Shown: piece by piece, positions 37,163-45,993 of the stretch
Position numbering within the stretch: position 1 is the first letter of the stretch
Layout of the letters: every line of letters starts with the position of its first letter
Assembly (NCBI RefSeq): GCF_963975745.1
Contig: NZ_CAXBIB010000002.1
Location: forward strand, 245,201 to 309,200
DNA from: Parvibaculum sp963975745
Lineage (GTDB): Bacteria > Pseudomonadota > Alphaproteobacteria > Parvibaculales > Parvibaculaceae
Reading direction: 5' to 3'
DNA length: 64,000 nucleotides
Made by a program: the position numbers and the translations under genes
Notes under the pieces: generated by a model
What the model saw: the letters and a program-made list of their open reading frames with translations, nothing else
Told to the model about the DNA's origin: nothing
Database searches by the model: none

Positions 37163-38503
37163 TCAATGACGGACGGCCGCTACAATCGTTTGCGGCGTGT
37201 CTGCCGGCGCCGGCACCCGATCGGCAACGCCCGTCCTGCTTTGGCGCTCGCGCACCGCTACACCGGCAGCTCCGTCTGCCACCGTATCGGCACGGCCTTG
37301 TCCGACGGCCTCGAATCTAGCGATCGCATTTGCGACAGCAAGTCGAATTCCCCCCGGCGTGTAGTAGTCGCCGTTGATCATGCTCCGCACCAGAAGCTTA
37401 CGCCGAAAATCCGCAAACAAACCCATGTCGGGCGCTGTCGCCGAAGCCCAGAACTCGTCCAGCTCTCCCTGGAACGTAAGTCCCGGCCTGTCGAAAATTG
37501 CCCTGCCAAGACAGATCACCGGGCATCCAAGGCCGAGCGCCGTCAGGCCGACCGTGCTGTTCAATGTCACAACGCCTCGCGCACTGTCGATAAGCGCCTC
37601 CAGATCGCCGCCGTCGATATAGTCAATCCTGTCCGACACGCCGAACCGACCGGCAAGCTTGTGGACACGCCTGCGAAAATTGGTCCAGCCATTGTCGAGT
37701 GGATGGGCCTTGACGACGAGCCGGCACGGCGCAGGCGTATTGGACGCGAAGCTACCTATCACATATTCAAGCGCCGACGTCATATCGATATGGGAAGAAT
37801 GCATCCGCACCTGCGAATCGCTGTCGAGCTGCATCGGAAAGACGAAGTACGGGTCGCGGTCGATCACGAGACGATCGACGATCCGCCTTGCTTGCCGACT
37901 ACGGAGAGGCAGGGTGACAAGCCGCCGCACCCATGTCGCATACTCCGCCCAGATCGGGAAGGGACGGTGCGTCCGGTATCTGGGATAGCGCAACCAATTC
38001 AGATAGTTCCATATCTGCCATTGAAAATCGTATATGACTCGACGGCGCATGGCCGGCTCGAGAGACACAAAGTCCGGTTCTTCCGTCACACCACCATCAT
38101 CACCATCGGAGAGCAAAAGCGGGTCGCGGAGCAATGGCGAGTAGCCGTTGATTCCGCCCTCTTCCAACGTGAGCCAGTGCGGGCGGATATAGCCCTCTTC
38201 GAACACCCAGGCATGGCAGCCCATTCCAGCAACGGCATCGATAACCGCCCGGTGAAGCGGACGGCAGTCATTGTGCATGATGATGTCGGAAATGCCCTCT
38301 GAGGCAATCAGGTCCTGCGCAAAGTCTGCGAAGTCGTCCGGTGCTCCGCTATAATCGACGGCGTTCCAGTCACCCCAGAAGAAGCGATCACCGCCGCACA
38401 CGTTGATGCGTCTCACGCGGTAACCGCGATCGCCCAAAGCCTGTCCGAGCGCCCTGAAAAAATGACTGCTGTTTCCCTGAAGGAAGAGGAAAGCGCGGCT
38501 CAT
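37163..38503 (-). CDS. rkpJ: Capsule biosynthesis protein, KpsS/LipB family (RkpJ-like)
   Basis: 446 residues of the capsule-synthesis family (PF05159 type). FLFLQGNSSHFFRALGQALGDRGYRVRRINVCGGD is the conserved N-terminus, FEEGYIRPHWLTLEEGGING the central signature, and VTLNSTVGLTALGLGCPVICLG the CMP-sugar-site-like C-terminal motif. KpsS and KpsC are beta-Kdo transferases that build the oligo-Kdo linker on a phospholipid anchor; RkpJ is the rhizobial relative. No KpsC is present here, so the linker may differ. The start overlaps the preceding gene by 4 bp. The last about 40 residues are low-complexity and poorly conserved. Confidence 0.86.
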   Translation of the reverse strand: MSRAFLFLQGNSSHFFRALGQALGDRGYRVRRINVCGGDRFFWGDWNAVDYSGAPDDFADFAQDLIASEGISDIIMHNDCRPLHRAVIDAVAGMGCHAWVFEEGYIRPHWLTLEEGGINGYSPLLRDPLLLSDGDDGGVTEEPDFVSLEPAMRRRVIYDFQWQIWNYLNWLRYPRYRTHRPFPIWAEYATWVRRLVTLPLRSRQARRIVDRLVIDRDPYFVFPMQLDSDSQVRMHSSHIDMTSALEYVIGSFASNTPAPCRLVVKAHPLDNGWTNFRRRVHKLAGRFGVSDRIDYIDGGDLEALIDSARGVVTLNSTVGLTALGLGCPVICLGRAIFDRPGLTFQGELDEFWASATAPDMGLFADFRRKLLVRSMINGDYYTPGGIRLAVANAIARFEAVGQGRADTVADGAAGVAVRERQSRTGVADRVPAPADTPQTIVAAVRH

Positions 38504-40137
38504 CGGTTCTCCCCCGCCTGCCTCTCGTCACGCCAGTCTTCGCGATCATGCACCGGTGCGTCTGCTGCGCCCTTCATCGCTGCCCGCGCATCCGCATCGC
38601 CCAGCGCGCCGGTGACGGTTTCGAGCAACAGACGATTCAATGCGTCGGCGCTCACATTGACGGAGCGATTTTCGTCCCGCACGCGTTTGCGCCAGATGAA
38701 ATAATCTGTCCGCGGGTCATCATAGCCAATGGTTCTGAACGCTTTCGGCAAACTCGGCAAATGATCGCCATAGAAACAAAACACGGCATCGCCCTTCATT
38801 TCGCATAGAGCCCGCCGGACATGTGCAATCATCCTGTCCGCGTTCTGCGCGTGACTGAGATATTGCTGCACCGCGTTCGATCTGACAGGTGCCGCAGCGC
38901 GAACGCCTTCCGGAATCTCGATCCGTGGCTTCGTCCAAGGTCCGTGGTTTTCCATCGTGATGGCGAAAACAAAAAGTGGCTGTTCCGCTTCCTTGAGCAA
39001 CGCCTCGATCTTGGCTGCCACGGCAGCATCCGACGTGTACGGCCCGATACGATCGGACTCCTTGAACGACGCGATATCGATGAATTCGTCAAACCCGAGA
39101 TGGGGATATGCCTTGTCGCGCCGGAAGAAGGACTTGTGGTAGGGGTGAATGCAAACGGTACGGTAGCCGATGCTGCGCAGATAGGAGGCGATGGTCCATA
39201 CGGGCTTGGCACAATAGCCAAGATACGGATTGAAACGATCGACGCCCATTGCCTCATCCGGAATGCCGGAGAGGAAAGCAAATTCGGTCCTCAGCGTATT
39301 GGCCCCCCAAGCGGGTACCCGCAATCGGCCACTGTATCGCGCCTCCGTGCTCATGCGGTCGAAGTGCTTCAGATAGCCGGCCGGGGGCGTCTCCATAATA
39401 CGACGTGCATCAAAAAAGGACTCGCTCTGCACGACGACAACCGGCGGGCGCGCCTTCGACCCGCCCAGGGGTCGCGCACGGTCTTCATCTTCATTCATCC
39501 GCGAATGCGCCATCGCTTCCTCGCTCTCTCCGGCAAGGAAAAAATAGAAGATGAGCGTCGTCACGAGACTCAGTTTATCGACATCTTCACGGACATCGGT
39601 CGACGGGCCGAATTCCCTCAGAATCTGCCTGAACTCGTTTCTGAGCGGGCCACGCGTGATGGCATAGATGGCGCCGAAGAAAACCAGACAATAGGCAAAT
39701 GTCGGCATCCATTCGGCAGGTTCGTCCCTTTTGAGAATGGGCGGCTCGAAGACCAATCCGGCCATAATCGCCAGCGCGCCTGCTAGAATCACGGCCGTCA
39801 CCTTGATGGGGCCGATATAGGTGACATAGAGGCCCGGATGCGCAATGGCCTGACGCAGCAAGGCAAAGTCGGAATAGACCAGCGGCTCGCGCAGTTCGCG
39901 GACCTTGGCGTTGTTGACGACGACTATTCCGAGAAACACGATGACGACGAAAACCGCCGAAAAAAGCGGCCGGTAGGTCACCATCAGGATCGAAACATAG
40001 AACAGAATCAGCGGCATCGCCGCGAGCAGCCCGACCTTGTGGAGAATCGGCGTTCGACGCCGCTGCGGCTTGACGAAACGCTCAAGAATCAACACTGCGC
40101 TCAATGCAGTGAAGAGCCCGGCAAGACCGGCGATCAT
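38500..40137 (-). CDS. rkpI: LTA-synthase/sulfatase-superfamily membrane protein (RkpI-like)
   Basis: 545 residues. The first about 180 hold four to five membrane helices (AGLAGLFTALSAVLILERF, PLILFYVSILMVTY, AVFVVIVFLGIVVV, VTAVILAGALAIMAGLVF). The rest is an alkaline-phosphatase-superfamily domain outside the membrane: VVVVQSESFFDARRI (metal-binding Glu), GANTLRTEFAFLSGI with the nucleophilic Thr position of LtaS/OpgB-like phosphoglycerol transferases, YHKSFFRRD, TMENHGPWTKPRI and CFYGDHLPSL (metal-binding Asp-His). It would transfer or cleave a phosphodiester such as glycerol-phosphate on the polysaccharide or its lipid. A protein of this type stands beside rkpJ in rhizobial loci. Confidence 0.82.
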   Translation of the reverse strand: MIAGLAGLFTALSAVLILERFVKPQRRRTPILHKVGLLAAMPLILFYVSILMVTYRPLFSAVFVVIVFLGIVVVNNAKVRELREPLVYSDFALLRQAIAHPGLYVTYIGPIKVTAVILAGALAIMAGLVFEPPILKRDEPAEWMPTFAYCLVFFGAIYAITRGPLRNEFRQILREFGPSTDVREDVDKLSLVTTLIFYFFLAGESEEAMAHSRMNEDEDRARPLGGSKARPPVVVVQSESFFDARRIMETPPAGYLKHFDRMSTEARYSGRLRVPAWGANTLRTEFAFLSGIPDEAMGVDRFNPYLGYCAKPVWTIASYLRSIGYRTVCIHPYHKSFFRRDKAYPHLGFDEFIDIASFKESDRIGPYTSDAAVAAKIEALLKEAEQPLFVFAITMENHGPWTKPRIEIPEGVRAAAPVRSNAVQQYLSHAQNADRMIAHVRRALCEMKGDAVFCFYGDHLPSLPKAFRTIGYDDPRTDYFIWRKRVRDENRSVNVSADALNRLLLETVTGALGDADARAAMKGAADAPVHDREDWRDERQAGENR

Positions 40138-40168
40138 CAGACGTCCCCCGTGGAAGCCAAAACAATAC

Positions 40169-40963
40169 TTACTTCAGACGATCTATGCTGGCCCCCTGCC
40201 GCGAAATCGTAAAAGCAAAGGCAGGCAGGATCAAGCGGACAAGCCATTCGGGCAGAATGTTGAGACAGCGAATTCCCATAGCAAAAACAAAGGGGTACGA
40301 AATCCTTGCCCGATTGCGTGCCAGCCCGTTCCTGATCTTGATAGCAGCCTTGGCGGGGGTTGTCAGAAACGGCTTCGGCCCGCTCAGCCGACGGCTCATA
40401 TCCGTCTCGACATAGCCCAGCGTCACGACGTTCAGCTTCACGCCTTTCGGGGCGAGCAGGTATCGAAGGGCCAGAACATAGGTCTCCATGCCGGCCTTGG
40501 AGGCACTGTAGGCCGGACTGAAGGGCAGCGGTGCCAGTGCTGCGAGGGAGCCGATGCCCGCGATCTGGCCGCGTCCGCGCGCCGCCATCCGTTCGGCGAC
40601 CGGCGCTATCGTGCGGAGCGCGCCCATGAAATTGGTTTCGGCGGCGCGCCGGGCAGTATCCCAGGGTTCGAGACCGTCGACGGCCGAAATGCCCGAGGTC
40701 ACGCCGGCATTCGCGATCAGCAGGTCGATCGGGTGACTTGCATCGAATACGCGCAGAACCTCTTCGATTTCCGGCGTCGTGACGTCTGCACGGAGGACAT
40801 GGACATCCGCGCCTTTCGCCCGGCAGTCGTCGGCCACCCGGCCGAGCCTGACTTCGTCGCGACCGACGAGACCGAGCATAACCCCTTGGGATGCATAGAT
40901 ATTTGCCAGGGCAGCGCCAATGCCGCCGCCGGCACCCGTGATGACGACGACGCCCGGCCGCAC
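40169..40963 (-). CDS. rkpH: Short-chain dehydrogenase/reductase with C-terminal membrane segment (RkpH-like)
   Basis: 264 residues starting at a GTG that directly follows the GNAT stop (TAG GTG). Classical SDR: TGAGGGIGAALANIYAS, NAGVTSG, and the catalytic Tyr/Lys of AYSASKAG. The last about 50 residues (YPFVFAMGIRCLNILPEWLVRLILPAFAF) are hydrophobic, suggesting membrane association as in 3-ketosphinganine reductases and the rhizobial RkpH. A plausible role is reduction of the 3-keto group made by the oxoamine synthase at 28686; this is inference from context. The gene is in the capsule operon, 31 bp upstream of the rkpI-like gene. Confidence 0.82.
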   Translation of the reverse strand: MRPGVVVITGAGGGIGAALANIYASQGVMLGLVGRDEVRLGRVADDCRAKGADVHVLRADVTTPEIEEVLRVFDASHPIDLLIANAGVTSGISAVDGLEPWDTARRAAETNFMGALRTIAPVAERMAARGRGQIAGIGSLAALAPLPFSPAYSASKAGMETYVLALRYLLAPKGVKLNVVTLGYVETDMSRRLSGPKPFLTTPAKAAIKIRNGLARNRARISYPFVFAMGIRCLNILPEWLVRLILPAFAFTISRQGASIDRLK

Positions 40964-41554
40964 CTAGGCAACCGGACACTGAAGCAGCAGCATGGGTGCC
41001 TCATGCCGCAATTGCGCGGTGCGCGGTATCTCGACCTTGTCGACGCATTCGAAGCCGCGCGCCGCGTAGAGGCTCAGCGCCGTCTCATTGTCGCCCCAGG
41101 CGTGCAGCGTCATGCTGGCGCAGTCGCCGCCGCGGGCCAGTTCGGCTGCAAAATCCAGCAGAAGGCCGCCGACACCCTGCCCGCGCATCGATTCATCGAC
41201 GGCCAGCGTGTTGATGTAGAGGCTTCCCGGCACATGCTCTTCGAAGAGCGGGCGCACCGGATCGAGGCGATCGCGCGGCAGAACGCTGTAGGCAAGCTCG
41301 GGCAGGCCGATCTGTTCGGCCGGAAAGGCGATCAGGCAGCCGACCACCCGATTGTCTGATTCGACCAGATAGGCATTCTCGAAATGATAGGGGCTCTCGG
41401 CATCGCCGACGCCGAGCGCCAGCGCATCGCGCGCTGTCAGCCCCGGATAGGCATCGTCGAACAGATATTCGAACAGGCCCTCGCCCGCCATCAGCAGAAA
41501 CCGGACCAGATCGTCGAGATCCGTCGCCGTGCCGATTCTCACGTCCATGCTCAA
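40964..41554 (-). CDS. GNAT-family N-acetyltransferase in the capsule operon
   Basis: 196 residues. Motif A is LYINTLAVDESMRGQGVGGLLLDFA with the acetyl-CoA loop RGQGVG; ALSLYAARGFE is the closing element; the N-terminal RIGTATDLDDLVRFLL is also typical. An inserted segment (FDDAYPGLTARDALALGVGD) near residue 40 is shared by a subgroup of GNATs of unknown substrate. It lies between the glycosyltransferase and the SDR with gaps of 31 and 0 bp, so it may acetylate an amino sugar or an amine on the lipid, but this is unproven. Confidence 0.8.
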   Translation of the reverse strand: MSMDVRIGTATDLDDLVRFLLMAGEGLFEYLFDDAYPGLTARDALALGVGDAESPYHFENAYLVESDNRVVGCLIAFPAEQIGLPELAYSVLPRDRLDPVRPLFEEHVPGSLYINTLAVDESMRGQGVGGLLLDFAAELARGGDCASMTLHAWGDNETALSLYAARGFECVDKVEIPRTAQLRHEAPMLLLQCPVA

Positions 41555-41585
41555 AGCCTTATCCCCCTATCAGCCCGAGCCACTG

Positions 41586-43418
41586 TCAGGACAAATCGAT
41601 CAGATGCGCCGTCGGATCGTGGCGACTGCGCCACAGGGCGACCGATGCGGTCGCATCAAGACCGCTCAAATCCTCAAGCGGCGCGTCGACCGGCCCCGCC
41701 ATGCGCCGTTCATGGCCATCCGCAATCTGCGACATCAGGCGATCAAACCATGCCGGGAAATCCGCGCCAAGGGATTCCGCCCGGATATCGAAGGAAAAGC
41801 CGTGGCCGGGCGCGTTGTCGAAGGCGGCGACATGGATCGTGTCGGCGGCAAGCGCCGTTGCGCCCGGCGCGGCGAGCCAGATCGCCACGTCATCGCGAAT
41901 CGAAACCGGCTGACGCCGCGCCCGAGGTTGCGCCACGCGCACCGCGTGACCGGCAGACAGCAAGGCGCGGCGAAGCTCCGACGCACGGGCGGCGCCACTA
42001 TCCGGCGCCAGGATCACGACGCGCAGTTTCTCGCGCAGGAAAGCGGTCACGATGTCGCGCAAGGCGTCGTCCAGGCGGCGCGCGCCGATGGTGGCGACCG
42101 GCCGCCCGAGGCGCGCGGCCCATCGGACGGCGGACGGTTCGTCGTCGGCGATCAATATGTCGTAGGCGGCCGCGTTATCCGCCCAATCGCTGCCCTCGCC
42201 GCCCAGCCAGCCAAGCGTGAGGGCCATCGGACCGAGATTGCGGGCGCGGGCGAAAGCTAAATGCGGGCGGCGCGAAAGTACCAGATCGTAGCCAAAGAGA
42301 TCGTCGCAGCCGACGCCCGAGGTCTTGAGCGTCGCGAATTCGGCGACGTCGCGGGCCAGCAGATCGGCCGCCCGGGCTGCCGTTTCGTCGCCCTTTTCGG
42401 CCAGCATGGCGATGGCGGGCCGGCGCCCCCAGTCGAAGCCGTCGGCCGCGCCGAAGAGCCCCAGCCAGGCCAGCCGGCGGTTGCGGTAGCCGTAGCGGGT
42501 GCGGAGGACGCCGCGGCTGTGCCGGTTCCAGCGGATGCGGCGGCGCAGATTGGCGCGCTTGATCCGCGTCGCGCCCATCAGATGAACGGCGGCGACATTG
42601 TTGAGCGCGATCGAAGGCCGGGCGAAGCGCGCGGCCGCCTTCAGGCAGAGATCGACATCCTCATAGGCATAGAGATAGTCCTCGCAGAAGCCGCCCATGG
42701 CGAGGAATTCGGCGCGGTTGCAGGCCATGACCGCGCCGGTCTGGGCCGGCATCTGGCAGGGCACCGCGGCACGCAGCGCATCGCGGGGGCCCGGCGTCGC
42801 GTCACGGGGCGCCGTCCAGCCGCGGCGCAGATCCCAGCGGAAACGCACGCCGATCTGCGGCTTTTCCTGCGTCCGGTTGCCGGCCCGCTGCGGGACCAGG
42901 CGGATGCCGACAAGGCCGCCTGTCGCCTGAACAGCGGCGATGATGGCGGGGAGCGCGTCTTCGGTGAACTCGATGTCGTTGTTGAGAAACAGCACGATAT
43001 CGCCGCGGGCGATCTGGGCGCCCCGGTTGCAGGAAAAGGCGAAGCTGTGATTGCGGCCGGGCCTGATGTGGCGGATCTCGAAACGGGCGGAGGCTTCGCG
43101 CAGGATTTCGGCGGTTTCGTCCTGCGAGCCGTGATCGACGACGATGATCTCGAGATCGGGCCAGCTGTTATGGGCCGCCAGCGAAGCCAGGAGGGTGCGC
43201 AGCATCGCGCCGCCATCGAGGGTCAGGATGACGATCGAGAGCGCTGCTGGCCGCGGCGGCGGCAAAGGCGCGGTCCAGAGGCCTGCCTCATCGGCCGGCA
43301 GGGCCGCCGGGCGGCGCGCGGCACGGAAACGCTCCAGTGCGCGCTCGCGGTCCGCGCCCGCCAAAGCCAGGCGCGCGGCGGTTTCCAGAGCTTCGACGAC
43401 GCGGTAGAAGAGTGGCAT
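41586..43418 (-). CDS. Glycosyltransferase family 2 protein with C-terminal extension
   Basis: About 610 residues from the ATG at 43418. The frame is open further upstream to 43820, but that part is Arg/Pro-rich antisense to lpxC. The GT-A domain begins near residue 60: LSIVILTLDGGAMLRTLLASL, IIVVDHGSQDET, a nucleotide-binding segment, then FLNNDIEF as the DxD-like site, and AYEDVDLCLKAAAR. This is a rhamnosyl/galactofuranosyl-type GT2. The C-terminal about 280 residues are a second, partly GT-B-like domain of unknown role (GRPVATIGARRLDDALRDIV; LREKLRVVILAPDSG). It is the first gene of the minus-strand capsule operon, divergent from lpxC across 128 bp. Confidence 0.8.
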   Translation of the reverse strand: MPLFYRVVEALETAARLALAGADRERALERFRAARRPAALPADEAGLWTAPLPPPRPAALSIVILTLDGGAMLRTLLASLAAHNSWPDLEIIVVDHGSQDETAEILREASARFEIRHIRPGRNHSFAFSCNRGAQIARGDIVLFLNNDIEFTEDALPAIIAAVQATGGLVGIRLVPQRAGNRTQEKPQIGVRFRWDLRRGWTAPRDATPGPRDALRAAVPCQMPAQTGAVMACNRAEFLAMGGFCEDYLYAYEDVDLCLKAAARFARPSIALNNVAAVHLMGATRIKRANLRRRIRWNRHSRGVLRTRYGYRNRRLAWLGLFGAADGFDWGRRPAIAMLAEKGDETAARAADLLARDVAEFATLKTSGVGCDDLFGYDLVLSRRPHLAFARARNLGPMALTLGWLGGEGSDWADNAAAYDILIADDEPSAVRWAARLGRPVATIGARRLDDALRDIVTAFLREKLRVVILAPDSGAARASELRRALLSAGHAVRVAQPRARRQPVSIRDDVAIWLAAPGATALAADTIHVAAFDNAPGHGFSFDIRAESLGADFPAWFDRLMSQIADGHERRMAGPVDAPLEDLSGLDATASVALWRSRHDPTAHLIDLS

Positions 43419-43546
43419 GATCAAAACAAGTCGTTGAAGCTCTGCAGGCGGGGCGCTATCTGGCGGCGCAGCCCGGATGTTGTGGGCAGCGCCGCAAATG
43501 CGACGAGAAAACCCACCGACAAAGGCCTTAAACCGGAACCGCCTGC

Positions 43547-44437
43547 ATGACCAGCCCCTCCGCCTTCCAGACCGTTCAGGGCACGCTGCGGCAGCCGGCC
43601 TCGTTCGAAGGCGTCGGCCTGCACACAGGCCGCCATACACGGGTGACGGTGATGCCGGCACCTGCCGGTCAGGGCATCCGCTTCCGCCGCACCGACCCGG
43701 CCGGCAGGGGCGCCGAATTGCAGGCGGACTGGCGCAATTGCGTCGATTTTCCGCGCTGCACGATGATGCAGGCGCCCAATGGCGGAAAATTCCAGACCAT
43801 CGAACATCTGATGGCGGCACTGTTTGCGCTCGAGATCGACAATGCGACCGTGCTGATGGACGGTCAGGAGGTGCCGATCATGGATGGCAGCGCAGCGCCG
43901 CTAATCGAGGCGATCGCGGCGGCTGGACGCGAGGAGCAGGACGCGCCGCGGCATTTCCGAAAAATCGAGCGGGCACTGACGGTTACCGACGACCGGATTT
44001 CGCTGCGCATCGAACCAAGCGAGCGGTTCGAAATCGACTACACGCTGGAGCTGCCCTATTGGGGGACGCAGCACTGGGCCGGCGAGGTGACGCCGGAAAG
44101 CTTCCGCACCGACATCTGCTATGCGCGAACCTACGGGATTCTTTCGGTTATCTGGCCAGCGCTCATTCTGGGCAAGCTGCGGCTGATCCCGCTGGTGCGG
44201 GGCGCGTCGCTGAGCAATGCGCTGCTGATGTACGGGGACCGCGTGCTGAACAAGGGCGGCCTCAAAAGCCCCGACGAATTCCTGCGTCACCGGATCATCG
44301 ATCTTGTCGGCGACCTGACGCTGGGCGGCGGGCCGATCATCGGCAAGGTGACGGCATTCTGCTCCAACCACAAGCACAACCGGGCGCTGCTGCGCGCGAT
44401 CGAGGCCGAGAAAACGGCTGAATTGCAGGCTTCCTAG
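43547..44437 (+). CDS. lpxC: UDP-3-O-acyl-N-acetylglucosamine deacetylase, divergent LpxC
   Basis: 296 residues. It commits UDP-acyl-GlcNAc to lipid A. Catalytic features are kept: SFEGVGLHTGR, E86/H87 in TIEHLMAAL, IMDGSAAPLIEAI, the zinc pair H248/D252 in RHRIIDLVGDL, and H275. However, the segment after ARTYGI is a hydrophobic IWPALILGKLRLIPLV in place of the usual charged linker. RGASLSNALL replaces the usual RGGSLDNA, and the C-terminal NHKHNRALLRAI replaces GHALNNKLL. It stands alone rather than beside ftsZ, the common arrangement. It could be the sole LpxC or a paralogue; a whole genome is needed to tell. Its stop overlaps the convergent monooxygenase by 4 bp. Confidence 0.82.
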   Translation: MTSPSAFQTVQGTLRQPASFEGVGLHTGRHTRVTVMPAPAGQGIRFRRTDPAGRGAELQADWRNCVDFPRCTMMQAPNGGKFQTIEHLMAALFALEIDNATVLMDGQEVPIMDGSAAPLIEAIAAAGREEQDAPRHFRKIERALTVTDDRISLRIEPSERFEIDYTLELPYWGTQHWAGEVTPESFRTDICYARTYGILSVIWPALILGKLRLIPLVRGASLSNALLMYGDRVLNKGGLKSPDEFLRHRIIDLVGDLTLGGGPIIGKVTAFCSNHKHNRALLRAIEAEKTAELQAS

Positions 44438-45936
44438 TTGCCGACCAGCGCGTATTCGTTGAAGTCGGGATGGCGCATCTGCCACCAGTAGCGGGCGGTG
44501 AAGCTCGACCAGTTGTTGGTGACCTTGCCGTCGGCGGTCTTGTACCAGCTCGAACAGCCGGCCGCCCAGACGGTCTTCTGCATGTCCTGCTGCAGCTCGC
44601 GGTTGAACGCCGCCATCGCCTCCTTGCGCACGTCGATATAGCGCAGGCGGCCGTTGCGCAGCGCCTGGACGCATTGGGCGATGTAGTTGGCCTGGCATTC
44701 GATCATGAAGATGATCGAGTTGTGGCCGAGATTGGTGTTGGGGCCGTAGAGCATGAAAAAATTGGGGAATCCCGACACCGCGACGCCGCGATGGGCCTCC
44801 GCGCCCTGCGCCCAGACCGCGTTGAGATCGGCATTGCCGCGGCCGGTGACCTTGATCGGGGCCAGGAAATCGGTCGATTCAAAGCCGGTCGCGTAGATGA
44901 TGACGTCGGCCGGGTGGGAAACGCCGTCCTCGGTAACGACCGCATTGTCGGTGACGCGCGCGATGTGGCTGGTTTCGACATCGACATTGGGACGGGCCAG
45001 CGCCGGATACCAGTCGTTGGTCAGCAGGATGCGCTTGCAGCCGGCCGGGTAGTCCGGTGTCAGCTTGCGGCGCAGCTCCGGGTCCTTGATGTGCGCTTCA
45101 AGTTCCTTTTTCGACGCCTTTTCAAAGAGTTTGCCGAAGAAGCTGCCTTGCGTGAAGGCGAGGTAGTTGCGCTCCAGCATGATCCAGGTCAGCCAGCGCT
45201 GGGCGCGGACCAGCCAGGGAAAGGCGCGGAAAAGCTTCTTCTCGCGCTCGGTGAAGGGGCGGTCCGCCTTGGGCACGCACCAGTTGGGCGTGCGCTGGTA
45301 GATCGTCAGCCGGCCGACCTTCGGCGCGATTTCGGGCACGAACTGGATGGCGCTGGCGCCATTGCCGATGACGGCGACGTTTTTTCCTGTCAGATCAACG
45401 CCATGGTCCCAGCGGGCCGAATGGAAGGCCGCCCCCTTGAAGCTGTCGAGACCGTCGATCTTCGGATAAGCGGGGCGATTGAGCTGGCCGACGCCGGAGA
45501 TCAGCACGTTGGCCGCGATTTCCTCGCCGGCGGCGGTGCGGATGCGCCAGAGGCCGGCCGACTCGTCAAAATGCGCTTCGGTGACCTCGGTGTTGAAACG
45601 GATATGCGGCAGGAGCTGGTATTTGCGCGCAACGCCTTCGAAATAATCGACAATTTCGGCCTGGCCGGCGAATTTCCGGCTCCAGTCGGGCTTCGGCTCG
45701 AAGGAATAGGAATAGAGCATCGAGGGCACATCGCAGCCCGAGCCCGGATAGGTGTTGTCGCGCCAGGTGCCGCCGACGCTGGCCGCCTTTTCGAGGATGG
45801 TGAAGCTGTCGATGCCGGCCTTCTGCAGCTTGATCGCGATGCAGAGACCCGCCGCGCCGGCGCCCAGAATGGCGATGCTGAGCGGCTTCAGCTTGACGTC
45901 GGGTCCGGACAGGACATTGTTGAGCGACTGCGACAC
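44434..45936 (-). CDS. Baeyer-Villiger flavin monooxygenase
   Basis: 500 residues with two dinucleotide-binding motifs: GAGAAG at 25-30 for FAD and VIGNGASA near 190 for NADPH. Between them lies the Baeyer-Villiger fingerprint FxGxxxHxxxW, here F166-K-G-A-A-F-H172-S-A-R-W176. SVGGTWRDNTYPGSGCDV is another family segment. Type I BVMOs insert oxygen beside a ketone to give an ester or lactone, which would suit alkane, terpenoid or steroid degradation. It is single-copy here. Palindromes about 60-90 bp upstream suggest repression by a TetR- or MarR-like protein not present in the window. Confidence 0.88.
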   Translation of the reverse strand: MSQSLNNVLSGPDVKLKPLSIAILGAGAAGLCIAIKLQKAGIDSFTILEKAASVGGTWRDNTYPGSGCDVPSMLYSYSFEPKPDWSRKFAGQAEIVDYFEGVARKYQLLPHIRFNTEVTEAHFDESAGLWRIRTAAGEEIAANVLISGVGQLNRPAYPKIDGLDSFKGAAFHSARWDHGVDLTGKNVAVIGNGASAIQFVPEIAPKVGRLTIYQRTPNWCVPKADRPFTEREKKLFRAFPWLVRAQRWLTWIMLERNYLAFTQGSFFGKLFEKASKKELEAHIKDPELRRKLTPDYPAGCKRILLTNDWYPALARPNVDVETSHIARVTDNAVVTEDGVSHPADVIIYATGFESTDFLAPIKVTGRGNADLNAVWAQGAEAHRGVAVSGFPNFFMLYGPNTNLGHNSIIFMIECQANYIAQCVQALRNGRLRYIDVRKEAMAAFNRELQQDMQKTVWAAGCSSWYKTADGKVTNNWSSFTARYWWQMRHPDFNEYALVGN

Positions 45937-45993
45937 GCGGCTTCTCCCTTGTTTTCAAACGACTTTCGTCGTCCACCCCGGCGCCGCAGGCGC

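Noticed and set aside
43419..43820. N-terminal extension of the GT2 protein to 43820
   Set aside because: It is antisense to lpxC and Arg/Pro/Ser-rich. The ATG at 43418 gives a normal GT2 N-terminus.
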